Assembly: GCF_003605405.2 (NCBI RefSeq)
Contig: NZ_QYTW02000004.1
Span: forward strand, 1 to 64,000
DNA from: Siminovitchia terrae
GTDB taxonomy: Bacteria; Bacillota; Bacilli; Bacillales; Bacillaceae_C
Direction: 5' to 3'
DNA length: 64,000 nt
Shown: positions 37,097 through 46,116 of the stretch, piece after piece
How positions within the stretch are numbered: the first letter of the stretch is position 1
Layout of the letters: every line of letters begins with the position of its first letter
Notes under the pieces: generated by a model
Seen by the model: the letters and a program-made list of their open reading frames with translations, nothing else
Databases searched by the model: none
Told to the model about the DNA's origin: nothing
Position numbers and translations under genes: made by a program

Positions 37097-37102
37097 GTTA
37101 TT

Positions 37103-37978
37103 CTACTTTTTTTCCCGGATCACTAACAAAACACCACTTAAAATCAAAATCGAACCTATCCAAAATGTTACACCTATACTTTCTCCCAACAAAAGCCATC
37201 CAAGTAATGTTCCAACAACGGGTTGAAAGAAGAAATATATCCCTCCACTTGAAGCGTTGAGCATTAGTAACCCACGATTCCAAAGTAGAAATGCAATTGC
37301 TGTAGAGACTATACCTAAATATAAGAGCCCTCCCCAAATGGTTGGGTGAGTTAGTTGAGAGATATTAATTATGTGTAACCTTGGCAGAACAAAAGGAGTT
37401 AACACGATCAATGCTACCAAGGTGGAATAGGTGGTTACCACAATTTGTGAATAATCATTTGGCAAACGCTTTACAAGAACAGACATAAGTGCCCATGTTA
37501 AAGCTGCAATAAGAAGCGAGATACCACCGAGTGTACCAGACATATTCAAATCATCAATTCCAACAATGGTAATTACTCCAATTGTCGCTAGGCAAACAGA
37601 TATTCCCTTTTTTAACGTCAACCGTTCTTTAAGTATTAACCATGCAAAAACTACCATAAACGCTGGTGTTGAAGAAGTTATAATAGCTCCCATTTGTGCT
37701 GTTGAAAGCATTGTACCAGTTTCCTGAGTAACAATTGAAATGGCGTAACCAATAATACCAATGGCTATGATTATTAAAAAATAACGTTTTTCGAGTCGCC
37801 ATTTTTGTTTTGTTATGAATCCGATAATAAGAAGTGTGACAATAGCCACTAAATATCGCAACCATACAAGTTCCAATGGGGGTATGACCGATACTAAAAC
37901 TTTAACAACAACGTACATGCCACCCCAAATACTAGAAGCTAAAATTAAATATAAAGAACCTAATAAGGTGTTTTTCAT
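37103..37978 (-). CDS. EamA/DMT-family transporter
   Basis: A 291-residue protein with ten hydrophobic segments in two EamA repeats (about residues 5-135 and 145-285). Conserved bits include ASSIWGGMYVVVK in the first helix, QETGTMLSTAQMGAIITSS and the late FFFQPVVGTLLGWLLLGES. Such proteins export metabolites or amino acids, or import nucleobases; the substrate is unknown. GGAGGG precedes the ATG. A short possible leader peptide lies about 70 bases upstream in the same transcript, which suggests regulation by translation or attenuation. Confidence 0.88.
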   Translation of the reverse strand: MKNTLLGSLYLILASSIWGGMYVVVKVLVSVIPPLELVWLRYLVAIVTLLIIGFITKQKWRLEKRYFLIIIAIGIIGYAISIVTQETGTMLSTAQMGAIITSSTPAFMVVFAWLILKERLTLKKGISVCLATIGVITIVGIDDLNMSGTLGGISLLIAALTWALMSVLVKRLPNDYSQIVVTTYSTLVALIVLTPFVLPRLHIINISQLTHPTIWGGLLYLGIVSTAIAFLLWNRGLLMLNASSGGIYFFFQPVVGTLLGWLLLGESIGVTFWIGSILILSGVLLVIREKK

Positions 37979-38046
37979 TTTTTTTACCCTCCGTTTTTGT
38001 TTAGGTCGAATGCCCCTAACGGAGAGATGTAGTCACCTTCCCTCTA

Positions 38047-38103
38047 TTAAGAGCAGAAAAGTGCTACAGGTACATCGTTTTCAAATAATGGGGTCCATAG
38101 CAT
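38047..38103 (-). CDS. possible 18-residue leader peptide upstream of the EamA gene
   Basis: Starts ATG 38103, seven bases after a strong GGAGGTG, and reads MLWTPLFENDVPVALFCS then TAA at 38047-38049. The 68 bases between its stop and the EamA start contain AGAG/CTCT-type complementarity that could mask the second ribosome-binding site. Resistance exporters are often controlled by such leaders. Not proven. Confidence 0.4.
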   Translation of the reverse strand: MLWTPLFENDVPVALFCS

Positions 38104-38432
38104 GTTCATTCACCTCCATGACAATGTAAGTTTTTATTAGTATAAAAAATATAATTATAGTAGTAAAGTTAAAGGCACGGCGCTGACCGGGCTTTATAAC
38201 TACAAAATGGTATGCGCATTCTTTTTTTCTAATAAACTAATCGTAATGGCTAAGGCAGCACCTACTTCATTCCAAGGATCCTTGCTATCTTAAAATATGT
38301 TTTATTTTTTTGCACAACAAGAGGTCGCTCTCAACACCCAATGTATAGCTGATTCAAATTAAGAGCAGTGTCCGATTCATACATTTATTCATTTTTAAAC
38401 AATTATAATTTTACGAATCAGGAGGATTTGAA
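38104..38432. other. intergenic region upstream of the EamA leader
   Basis: Contains a GGCGCTGACCGGGCTTT hairpin relative near 38172. No intact gene on either strand; the minus-strand promoter of the EamA transcript should lie near 38130-38160, which is A/T-rich. Confidence 0.35.
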
Positions 38433-38821
38433 ATGAGCAATTTATTTTCAAAAAGAGAATGAAGAATATAATTTCATTACTTTGCGCTTTTCTTTTAGTT
38501 TTTTTGGATTGATATCACCTTCTCTTACTAGCACTGTTAGCGCAGAAACAAATAAGCTTTCAATCAAGGATTAATTTAATTCTGTCCTAAGGAAAGAAGA
38601 AAACATTGTTTAATTCAGAAGTTATCAAAGATTGAAGATGAAATTGATGATTTTCTTGATAAAATTCCTTATACCGAGGAAGAATTTGAATCAATATTAT
38701 GATGGTGAGTATTTATTTTATGATATGGATGCTGAAAAAGGAAGATTTGTATGAAGTTAAACCCAGAAACACGAGGAAATTCAATGCTTACTGTTACAAA
38801 AATGATGAATTGCTAGATTTC
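38433..38821 (+). pseudogene. broken gene for a secreted protein
   Basis: CAGGAGGATTTGAA precedes ATG 38433. After a stop nine codons in, an ATG at 38459 starts MKNIISLLCAFLLVF, and a one-base shift gives GLISPSLTSTVSAETNKLSI, together a signal peptide with a VSA cleavage site. Later frames give KLSKIEDEIDDFLDKIPYTE and YDGEYLFYDMDAEKGRFV. At least three frameshifts separate them. Repeat copy E begins where the coding signal ends. Parent family unknown. Confidence 0.65.
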
Positions 38822-39001
38822 TTTAACTTCATTCAGCAGAAGTCTCCCACTTCTGTAAGTAATGATTATTCCATTCAGTTGGGGGTCAAACCCCGGCTGA
38901 ATAAAGTTAAAGCCTCCGGCGGATGCCACAGATTTTTAGAGGAAATTTATCGAGCGGAGCTCGATAAAATCTGGGCGCAAATACGCCAAGGCGCATTTGA
39001 T
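38822..39001 (+). repeat. dispersed structured repeat, copy E (short form)
   Basis: About 180 bp, with the same internal deletion as copy D, so the two are close relatives. Ends TTTAACTTC and TTTGAT are intact. It adjoins the 3-prime edge of the broken secreted-protein gene and lies upstream of an SDR gene. Confidence 0.95.
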
Positions 39002-39146
39002 TGTTAATAAAGTAGCTGATATTACTTCGATATTGGTTTTGGTATGAGACCTGATCTAACTGGAAGAGGTAAGGGCCATTTTAAATGTAGTTTATTTATA
39101 TAAAAACTATGATTAAGAAGTATTGTTATTTAAAAGGGGTGGTAGG

Positions 39147-39869
39147 ATGAGTAAGAACTTTATTATATTTGGAGCAAGCCAAGGGCTAGGAGATGCATTT
39201 GTAAAAGGTTTGCCAACCAAGGGGGATACAGTGTGGGTGGTTTCACGCACGCGGCCAAGTAATTTAGATATAAATGATGGCGTGAATCGTAAATGGCTTA
39301 CAATTGATTTATCTAGTCAACAACAAATTCCGTCTTTAATAGAAACTTTAAAAGACATTGCTATTCATATCTTAATTTATAATGTCGGAGTATGGGAAAA
39401 GCGTGGTTTTGAAGATGACTATACGTTTGATAAGGATGAAGTTGGAGATATTTCGAACTTAATTAACATTAATTTAACTTCCACTATTACTTATATTCAG
39501 GCGCTTTTACCTAATTTAAGACAGGCGAAAAACGGAAAGATTGTTTTAATTGGTTCAACAGCGGGTTTAGATCATACGAATAATGCACAAGTTTCGTTTG
39601 TTACATCTAAATTTGGCTTACGTGGTATTACAAATGCTTTACGCGAGCATGTGAGAAAAGATAGGATCTCTGTAACGTGTATTAATCCAGGAGAGCTTGC
39701 TGCTGAAGTACCTTATGAAGAAGGTGCAGAAAAGGCAATTAAGTTGTATGAAGGTACACGTATTCCTGTACAAGACATTGTAGCCATTGTCCAATGCATT
39801 ATGAATCTATCGCCTGTTTCTTGTGTAAAGGAAATTAATATTCCTGCCATAACAGACTTAAATGCATGA
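39147..39869 (+). CDS. SDR-family protein lacking the catalytic tyrosine
   Basis: A 240-residue short-chain dehydrogenase/reductase fold. The cofactor motif is GASQGLG (residues 9-15), NVG follows at about 79-81, and the catalytic Ser is S137 in GSTAG. The usual YxxxK is FVTSK (151-155): the Tyr that donates the proton is Phe, while Lys155 remains. The codon is TTT, one base from TAT. Activity is doubtful unless another residue substitutes. I start it at ATG 39147 after GGTGG; an in-frame TTG lies at 39123. It is unrelated to the SDR scrap at 21098. Confidence 0.85.
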   Translation: MSKNFIIFGASQGLGDAFVKGLPTKGDTVWVVSRTRPSNLDINDGVNRKWLTIDLSSQQQIPSLIETLKDIAIHILIYNVGVWEKRGFEDDYTFDKDEVGDISNLININLTSTITYIQALLPNLRQAKNGKIVLIGSTAGLDHTNNAQVSFVTSKFGLRGITNALREHVRKDRISVTCINPGELAAEVPYEEGAEKAIKLYEGTRIPVQDIVAIVQCIMNLSPVSCVKEINIPAITDLNA

Positions 39870-40048
39870 TTGTATAACATATGAATGCGCTTTTCAGTAT
39901 ATTAAGAAACATTCCGTACTAAATACAGCTCGCATTTTGATCAATCTTTTTTCAAAATGCGAGCTGTTTATAGAATCAATCTTTATTGTAAAGTTGCATC
40001 TGTAAATGGAAGTGCTTTGCATGAATAATACCTAGTAGAGGCAGTAAC

Positions 40049-40306
40049 ATGTTATGGGAATCAAGCCGTATGATGTTACAGGAGCATGTCCGGTCATTAA
40101 ATGATTCAAGTGTTGATTCGGTACGTGTCAAAGAGCCGCAGCTGGATGAACAGGAACGGGAGCAGATCAATGAGACTATACATATTGCAATGAAGTTTAA
40201 CCAATTATTAATTTTTACCATCTGGATTGATGGATTTTTTGAAGAAGTTACATGTGCAGTCCACTACATAAATCAAATTAATAAGCAAATGCACGTTGTT
40301 GTATAG
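40049..40306 (+). CDS. YolD-like family protein
   Basis: An 85-residue protein matching the YolD family: LWESSRMMLQEHVRSLND, a central LDEQEREQINETIHIAMKFN segment and the C-terminal VTCAVHYINQINKQM. Family members are often next to UmuC-type polymerases, which are absent here. AGAGG lies seven bases before ATG 40049. The frame upstream still reads PSRGSN, common in longer relatives, but a stop cuts it off, so the N-terminus may have been shortened. Function unknown. Confidence 0.75.
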   Translation: MLWESSRMMLQEHVRSLNDSSVDSVRVKEPQLDEQEREQINETIHIAMKFNQLLIFTIWIDGFFEEVTCAVHYINQINKQMHVVV

Positions 40307-40506
40307 CCCACGGAATAGATTTCGGTGCTATTACCAGTGTTGAATTTGCAGAATAGCCCTTCATACAAAGAGGGGCTTTAGAAATAAAACAAGCCCGGTT
40401 CTCTGACCGAGCTTTATCTTTTATAAACTAGCATCTACCCACGTATTATTTTTAAGCCCCAATTCATCCCAAAAAACATTCTTTTTAATGCATCATTAAA
40501 TAAAGG

Positions 40507-40550
40507 AAAAAGCCTTTAAACCTTGATTTAACAAGGTTTAAAGGCTTTTA
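40507..40550 (-). terminator. terminator of rpsD
   Basis: AAAAGCCTTTAAACCTTG pairs perfectly with CAAGGTTTAAAGGCTTTT around ATTTAA, an 18-bp stem. It lies just past the rpsD stop on the minus strand. Confidence 0.93.
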
Positions 40551-40575
40551 ATACTAAACTTCTCAGTGGATTGAA

Positions 40576-41178
40576 TTAACGTGAGTAAAACTCAACGATG
40601 AATGCTTCGTTAATTTCAGCAGGAAGCTCTGAACGCTCAGGAAGGCGTGACAAAGATCCTTCAAGCTTGTCTGCATCAAAAGAAACGTATTCAGGAACAA
40701 AGTTTGTAGCTTCAACTGATTCTTTGATGATGGCAAGATTTTTTGATTTTTCACGTACGCTTACTGTTTGGCCAGGGACTACTTTGTAAGATGGAATATC
40801 TACGCGGCGTCCATCCACAAGGATATGTCCATGGTTGACAAGCTGGCGTGCTTGACGGCGAGTACGTGCCAAGCCAAGACGGTAAACGATGTTGTCAAGG
40901 CGTTGTTCAAGAAGAATCATGAAGTTAACACCGTGTTTACCTTGCATTTTGCCTGCTTTAACGAATGTGTTTTTGAATTGGCGCTCAGTCATACCATACA
41001 TATGACGGAGTTTTTGTTTTTCTTGTAACTGAAGACCATATTCAGAATGTTTTTTACGTTGGTTTGGACCATGTTGTCCTGGCGCATAAGGGCGCTTTTC
41101 TAATTCTTTACCAGTTCCGCTCAGTGAGATTCCGAGACGGCGGGAAAGTTTCCAGCTTGGGCCGGTATAACGAGCCAT
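40576..41178 (-). CDS. rpsD: ribosomal protein S4
   Basis: A 200-residue primary-binding protein of the 30S body, which starts assembly on 16S rRNA and in Bacillus represses its own synthesis. Seen are [20 protein letters not shown], the [13 protein letters not shown] segment and the S4 RNA-binding domain (about 90-155) with [20 protein letters not shown] and GRRVDIPSY. It starts at ATG 41178 after AAGGAGGA; the frame continues upstream to 41265 without support. It is transcribed against the flanking genes, as I recall for B. subtilis. Confidence 0.97.
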   Translation of the reverse strand: MARYTGPSWKLSRRLGISLSGTGKELEKRPYAPGQHGPNQRKKHSEYGLQLQEKQKLRHMYGMTERQFKNTFVKAGKMQGKHGVNFMILLEQRLDNIVYRLGLARTRRQARQLVNHGHILVDGRRVDIPSYKVVPGQTVSVREKSKNLAIIKESVEATNFVPEYVSFDADKLEGSLSRLPERSELPAEINEAFIVEFYSR

Positions 41179-41363
41179 AGAAGACTCCTCCTTAGGTTTT
41201 ATTTTGTTGTAAAATAAAAACCGTTGCGAGAATACAATGCTGGGTATTTTGTTTTCATGTACCATCGCCCTAGCAGCAGCGGGTTACGCGATACACCTCA
41301 TAGCTTGAGGAACAAAATACGGTCAACAGGATATTCATCAAGGCTGCATTTATTTTACACACA
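41179..41363 (-). promoter_or_regulatory. long structured rpsD leader, probable S4 autoregulatory site
   Basis: About 185 nt lie between the expected start site and the rpsD ATG, with no gene. GC-rich hairpin-forming blocks (for example GCTGCTGCTAGGGCGATGG on the minus strand) occupy its middle. S4 of Bacillus is known to bind its own leader and repress translation, so this is the likely target. Confidence 0.65.
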
Positions 41364-41369
41364 AAGAAC

Positions 41370-41398
41370 ATTATAGGGTTCGCTCCCAAAAAAGTCAA
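41370..41398 (-). promoter_or_regulatory. sigma-A promoter of rpsD
   Basis: On the minus strand TTGACT (41398-41393), 17 bases, and TATAAT (41375-41370). Close to consensus, as expected for a ribosomal protein gene. Confidence 0.88.
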
Positions 41399-41580
41399 GG
41401 ATGTCTTGGAAATTCAATTTTTACAGAGCTTTTAGCAAAATAGGCAAAAATCTGTCGAGTTATTTTCGCAGGAAATCAATCAATTGAAGCCGAATTTAGT
41501 AAGTAAAGTTGAGTCCGTGTGCCTATTTGCGAAATTGTTCATTAAAGGATTGGACAATGTTTCAAAAGGGAGGTCCTGCA

Positions 41581-42243
41581 ATGTCCGGTCAAGCAGGAAT
41601 AGCAAAACAGTCGATTATCGAAGCGGCTATTGAATTGTTCACAACCAAAGGTTTCAAGGGGACGACGATCCGCGATATCGCAGGTCGGGCGAGATTGAAC
41701 TCGGCGAACATTTCATATTATTTTCAGGGGAAGCAAGGGCTACTGGAGGCATGCCTTGTCAGTTTTTTTGAACCATATTTAACCTTATTGGAAAAGGAAA
41801 ACAAGAAGGTCGCATGGGAAGATCCGGAGATCTGCTTTCACAGGGCTATCAGGAAAATCCTTGTTTTTCAAAGTGATCATCATCTGCTTACCCGGTTTGT
41901 CTGGAGGGAAATCACGATTGACTCACAGATTTCACGAGAAATAATATCTTCTTATTTGATGAAAGAAAGGTATTATTTCAAAGAGCTAACATCCGCTGTG
42001 ATAGGGGAACATCATTCTGCGCTACCTGTCAGTATGATAATTATCCAGTTAAAAGGAATGCTTTCTACACCTTTTTTAAATAGCCATTACATCAGTGAGG
42101 TTTGGGGAATGCATCCGAAGGAGCCATATTTTATAGAAAAATATTATGAATCGATCATTGACTGGCTGCAAGAAGCTTTGAAGGTTCAAAAAAGTGATAT
42201 GCATGCGGATCGGCCTCCTGCACCAGCTATCAAGACTGTCTGA
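41581..42243 (+). CDS. refZ: RefZ-like TetR-family regulator of FtsZ-ring placement
   Basis: A 220-residue TetR-type protein. The helix-turn-helix (residues 8-55) reads SIIEAAIELFTTKGFKGTTI and ANISYYFQGKQGLLEACLVS, close to B. subtilis RefZ (YttP). RefZ binds motifs near the origin and, with DNA, disrupts Z-rings at the poles during sporulation. GGGAGG seven bases before ATG 41581 sets the start. Position next to ezrA, another FtsZ-ring regulator, supports the call. No RefZ binding motif was searched for here. Confidence 0.82.
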   Translation: MSGQAGIAKQSIIEAAIELFTTKGFKGTTIRDIAGRARLNSANISYYFQGKQGLLEACLVSFFEPYLTLLEKENKKVAWEDPEICFHRAIRKILVFQSDHHLLTRFVWREITIDSQISREIISSYLMKERYYFKELTSAVIGEHHSALPVSMIIIQLKGMLSTPFLNSHYISEVWGMHPKEPYFIEKYYESIIDWLQEALKVQKSDMHADRPPAPAIKTV

Positions 42244-42286
42244 AAAGTTGCCGTCTCAAATTTTTGAGGGGCAATTTCTTTTTTGT
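42242..42286 (+). terminator. terminator after refZ
   Basis: GAAAAGTTGCCGTCTCAA pairs with TTGAGGGGCAATTTC with a few mismatches, then T6. Confidence 0.8.
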
Positions 42287-42325
42287 GTGTAGGAAGTAAT
42301 AAAATACCTAAGTCACTAAAATGAT

Positions 42326-42870
42326 GCTTGAGCAGCCGACGTACAGGAAGTACTAGTGCAAGCGAAGCGGCAGGATGTTGCGTTCCGTGCCTGCGGAGTA
42401 TCGGCGCAAGGATTAAACAATTGCAGTTGAAGGCAAGCTACGCCTTTCAGCACTCGTCTAGCTACAACGCTCAATGACTAGCAGACTTCCTCTTCTTACC
42501 TACAATTAAGCCAACATTGATTCGCCATTTGCTCCTCGTGTTGTCCGGCTGCGATTGCCATCAGCGCAAGGATTAAGCCAAACGCTGTTGACGGCAAACT
42601 ACGCCTTTCAGCGTTCGTCTAGCTTTGCGCCGATAAACAGGCACTCTCCGCTTTTCTTTTTCCTTTATCTTGTCAGGACTCGCCCTCTGTACGTCGCTAA
42701 ACGAGCGTTTTCGCTTTTCTTTTGTCTAGCCCTTGAGGTTATAAAACTGCCCGAGAAATGCCTCCTCAGCAATGTTCTTATGTCTGTCGGGATTAAGCAA
42801 GGCGTTCTCGTATTTTCAACTCAGTCTATACGTCGATAAACAGGTACTTACGCTTTTGTTCTTTAGATTA
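42326..42870 (+). repeat. REP-like mosaic upstream of ezrA
   Basis: About 545 bp with no gene. One unit of the 58-bp family (GACGTACAGGAAGTACTAGT...) starts near 42339. It is followed by GGCGCAAGGATTAA blocks, two GCCTTTCAGC..CGTCTAGCT joins and several CGATAAACAGG...GCTTTT ends. These are shuffled parts of the same element seen at 25786 and 51910. Open frames here are incidental. Confidence 0.75.
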
Positions 42871-43028
42871 AGTTATATTTTTTGTATAAATGCAAAAAAA
42901 CGAAGAAAAATTGCATTTATGCGTCAAAAAATGTCGCTGTCATGGTATCATAGAAAGACATAACTGACTATTAATTTGTTTGATATACATAGTTCTTGCT
43001 GAATGATGGAAGGAGCAGGGGACAGATA

Positions 43029-44738
43029 ATGAAATATGGTGTTGAACTCGTCATCAGTGCAATCATTTTTATCATAATAATTTTCATTATTGGATATACA
43101 ATTAGGAAAAAATATTATAAAGAAATCGACAAGCTGGAAGCAAAAAAAATGGAAACGATGAACCAGCCTGTGGTTGAGAAATTGGCTAAGGTCAAACAAC
43201 TGAATATGACGGGGAAAACGGAAGAAATGTTCGAAGAATGGCGCAAAACATGGGACGATATTATTACCGTCCAGTTTCCTCATATAGATGAACTTCTTTT
43301 TGATGCTGAGGAGTATACTGATAAGTTTAACTTCAAAAAAGTGAAAGAGGCTCGCGATCAAATTGAAGGTGAACTGGTACAAATCAATCTGCAGATGCAG
43401 AAGATCCTCGATGAATTAAAAGAGTTGACCGACAGCGAGGAAAAGAGCCGGACGGATATCGAGAGTCTGAAAGAAACATATGGGGCGGTCAAAAAGAGTC
43501 TGCTTACAGAATCTCATACTTTTGGTGAAGCAAGAAAGAAGCTTGAAGAACAGTTAGAATCTGCCGCTAAAAAAATCTCAAAATATGAGACGTTAGTTGA
43601 AGGCGGAGATTATATTGAAGCGCGCAAAGAGGTTGTTTCACTGTCGGAGGAGCTTGAAATTCTTGTTTACAGGGTGGACAAAATACCAGATTTGCTCACA
43701 GACTGCCAAACCATCATACCTTCGCAAAAAGATGAGCTTCTTTTAGGTTATAAAGAAATGCAGAAACAGGGATATGTTCTCGATCATATTCAAATGGAAT
43801 CTTTGATGGAGAAAATGGAAGAGGAATTGAAGACATACAAGGACTTCCTGATCCAGACGGAAGTTGATGAAGTGGCTGATGGATTGGATGAAATAAAGGA
43901 ACAGATTGAAGTGCTTTATGATCTTCTGGAAAAAGAGGTTTACGCAAGACATTATGTCCTTCAGAAGAACGAAGAGACCGGAGCCTATTTGAACAAACTT
44001 AAAGAAGCAAACGAACAGCTTAAATCTGAAACAGAACTGGTCCAGGAGAGTTATCAACTTTTCGATAATGATCTTGATGTGCCCCAGAATCTCGAAAAAA
44101 GTTTGGGCCAGCTTATGAGGCGGTATGAACTGCTAGAAGGGAAAATCCAGGAGGACCAATTAGCTTTTACTTCGTTAAGCGAGGAGTTAAATGAAATTGA
44201 AAGCGGGTTGGAACAATTGGAAACAAAACAGCATTTGTTTGCGGAACGTCTCCAAAGTTTGCGTAAGGATGAATTGGAGGCCAAGGAAAAAATCGCTCTT
44301 TTGAAACGAAAAGTCAGTGATATCGTCAGGCTTGTCAAAAAAAGCAGGATGCCTGGTCTTCCAAGTGATATTGAATCCCTGTACGAGCAGGCTTCTGAAC
44401 AAATCGAGGATGTTTTCAGAAGTCTTTTGGAAAAGCCGCTGAATATGAAATCAGTCCAAAGCCACTTGTATGAGGCAACCGACACTGTCGATCATTTGTA
44501 CAGCCGGACGGAGGAGCATATTGAAAACGCCCGCCTTGCCGAACAGGTTATCCAATATGGGAACCGATACAGAAGTCAATCTCCTCAATTAAGAGAGGAT
44601 CTTGAGAAGGCTGAAAAGGCATTTCGAAATTACGAATACCGTTCATCTCTCGAACAGGCTGCTGCCGCGGTTGAAAAATTGGAGCCCGGCGCTTTGAAAA
44701 AAATCGAAGAAATGTTCAACGAAGAAATCCACGTTTAA
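43029..44738 (+). CDS. ezrA: septation ring formation regulator EzrA
   Basis: A 569-residue protein; I recall B. subtilis EzrA as about 562. One N-terminal membrane helix (residues 8-26) is followed by a cytoplasmic array of spectrin-like helical repeats with very high Glu/Lys/Leu content (30-565). EzrA limits Z-ring formation to midcell and recruits PBP1. The start KYYKEIDKLEAKKMETMNQP and MTGKTEEMFEEWRKTWDDI are family hallmarks. ATG 43029 follows GGAGCAGGGGACA. The gene has its own terminator. Confidence 0.95.
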   Translation: MKYGVELVISAIIFIIIIFIIGYTIRKKYYKEIDKLEAKKMETMNQPVVEKLAKVKQLNMTGKTEEMFEEWRKTWDDIITVQFPHIDELLFDAEEYTDKFNFKKVKEARDQIEGELVQINLQMQKILDELKELTDSEEKSRTDIESLKETYGAVKKSLLTESHTFGEARKKLEEQLESAAKKISKYETLVEGGDYIEARKEVVSLSEELEILVYRVDKIPDLLTDCQTIIPSQKDELLLGYKEMQKQGYVLDHIQMESLMEKMEEELKTYKDFLIQTEVDEVADGLDEIKEQIEVLYDLLEKEVYARHYVLQKNEETGAYLNKLKEANEQLKSETELVQESYQLFDNDLDVPQNLEKSLGQLMRRYELLEGKIQEDQLAFTSLSEELNEIESGLEQLETKQHLFAERLQSLRKDELEAKEKIALLKRKVSDIVRLVKKSRMPGLPSDIESLYEQASEQIEDVFRSLLEKPLNMKSVQSHLYEATDTVDHLYSRTEEHIENARLAEQVIQYGNRYRSQSPQLREDLEKAEKAFRNYEYRSSLEQAAAAVEKLEPGALKKIEEMFNEEIHV

Positions 44739-44744
44739 TATTTT

Positions 44745-44780
44745 GGAAAAAGAGCGTTTCGAATGAGGCGCTCTTTTTCC
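44745..44780 (+). terminator. terminator after ezrA
   Basis: GGAAAAAGAGCG (44745-44756) pairs perfectly with CGCTCTTTTTCC (44769-44780). Confidence 0.93.
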
Positions 44781-44802
44781 TGTTTTTCTTGGGGGCTTTC
44801 TT

Positions 44803-44862
44803 GGGGTCAGACCCCCATCGCATTAAAGTAGTAACGAATTAACGCAGTGGGGGTCAGACCCC
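44803..44862. repeat. 60-bp GGGGTCAGACCCC-bounded repeat, copy 1
   Basis: GGGGTCAGACCCCC at one end and GGGGGTCAGACCCC at the other, enclosing about 32 bp (ATCGCATTAAAGTAGTAACG, AATTAACGCAGT). Its reverse complement recurs at 60319-60378 with only a few differences. A third partial GACCCCTTTA follows at 44869. Lies in the ezrA-iscS gap. Confidence 0.92.
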
Positions 44863-44964
44863 TTTATTAGACCCCTTTATTCATCTGATATTTAAATTAC
44901 GGCTTTCATGTGTTATTATGTATGATTGATTATATTAATGAAACAGGTTAGTGGGTGCCTTATT

Positions 44965-46116
44965 ATGATATATTTTGACAACAGTGCAACAACGAAGCCA
45001 TATGAGGAGGTTCTCCAAGCGTTTGAGCAGGTGAACCGGGATTTCTTCGGCAATCCTTCTTCGCTTCATGTTCTTGGGGGGAGAGCCGAGCAGTTGCTGA
45101 CAACGGCACGGGAGCAAATTGCTCAATTGGCTGGTGTTCACGCTAATGAAATTTATTTTACATCAGGCGGTTCGGAAAGCAATAATTTAGCGATAAAGGG
45201 CACAGCGCTCATGCATCGCGGCAGGGGAAACCATATTATCACGACCAGTGTTGAACATCCGTCTGTACGGGAGGCATGTGAACAGCTTCGCATGCTTGGA
45301 TTTGAGATTACTTATATCGATGTTGATCAAAACGGCCGTGTCTCAGCGGATGACGTAATTGGTGCAATAACAGACAAAACGATTCTGGTGTCGATGATCC
45401 ATGTTAGTAACGAAGTGGGAACAATCCAGCCTGTTAAGGAAGTTGGCCAACGTTTAAAGGATTTTCCAAAGGTGTTTTTTCATGTCGACAATGTTCAAGG
45501 AGCATGCAAGGTTGCTCTTGATATATACGGTTCCAATATAGATTTTTGCACTTTTTCTGCACATAAATTTCATGGGTTGAAGGGTAGCGGTTTTCTGTTT
45601 ATCAAAAAGGGGATAAAAATCGCCCCTCTGATTTCAGGTGGACATCAAGAGCAGAACGTAAGAAGTGGTACGGAGAATACTGGCGGTATCGTAGCGATGG
45701 CGAAAGCTTTTCGTATGTCGGAGGATAAAAGGAAATCCAATTCGGAAAGCCTGTTAGAAATCCGCAATTTTATCATGAATCAGCTTGAAGAAGTTCCAAA
45801 CCTTGTTATCCACACGCCCAAAGACAATGCAGCACCGCACATTGTGAATGTTTCTGCCGTTGGTTTGAAAGGCGAAGTCATTGTCCATGCGCTTGCTGAA
45901 CAAGGGATTTTTATATCAACAACAAGCGCTTGTTCATCGAAGGACAAAACTCCGAGTGGCACTCTGAAGGCGATGGGAGTGTCAGACGAAGAGGCAACCG
46001 GAGCCATCAGAATCAGTCTTTCCCATAACAGTACAATGGAGGAAGCCAAGGAGATGGTTCAATCACTGAAGCAGGTTTTGGATCGATTAATAAAAGTAAT
46101 GAGGCGAAATAAATGA
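44965..46116 (+). CDS. cysteine desulfurase (IscS/NifS family, ThiI partner)
   Basis: A 383-residue PLP enzyme that takes sulfur from cysteine as a persulfide. The N-terminus YFDNSATTKPYEEV, the PLP lysine in FSAHKFHGLKG (about residue 200) and the active-site Cys in STTSACSSKDKTPSG (about 325) are intact. Its stop overlaps the thiI start by ATGA, so it most likely feeds sulfur to ThiI for 4-thiouridine and thiamine, as NifZ does in B. subtilis. ATG 44965 matches family starts; an upstream in-frame codon at 44926 lacks a ribosome-binding site. Confidence 0.93.
   Translation: MIYFDNSATTKPYEEVLQAFEQVNRDFFGNPSSLHVLGGRAEQLLTTAREQIAQLAGVHANEIYFTSGGSESNNLAIKGTALMHRGRGNHIITTSVEHPSVREACEQLRMLGFEITYIDVDQNGRVSADDVIGAITDKTILVSMIHVSNEVGTIQPVKEVGQRLKDFPKVFFHVDNVQGACKVALDIYGSNIDFCTFSAHKFHGLKGSGFLFIKKGIKIAPLISGGHQEQNVRSGTENTGGIVAMAKAFRMSEDKRKSNSESLLEIRNFIMNQLEEVPNLVIHTPKDNAAPHIVNVSAVGLKGEVIVHALAEQGIFISTTSACSSKDKTPSGTLKAMGVSDEEATGAIRISLSHNSTMEEAKEMVQSLKQVLDRLIKVMRRNK

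Noticed and set aside
42555-42963. Several small open frames upstream of ezrA
   Set aside because: They lie inside the REP-like mosaic, lack ribosome-binding sites and have no protein-like composition.
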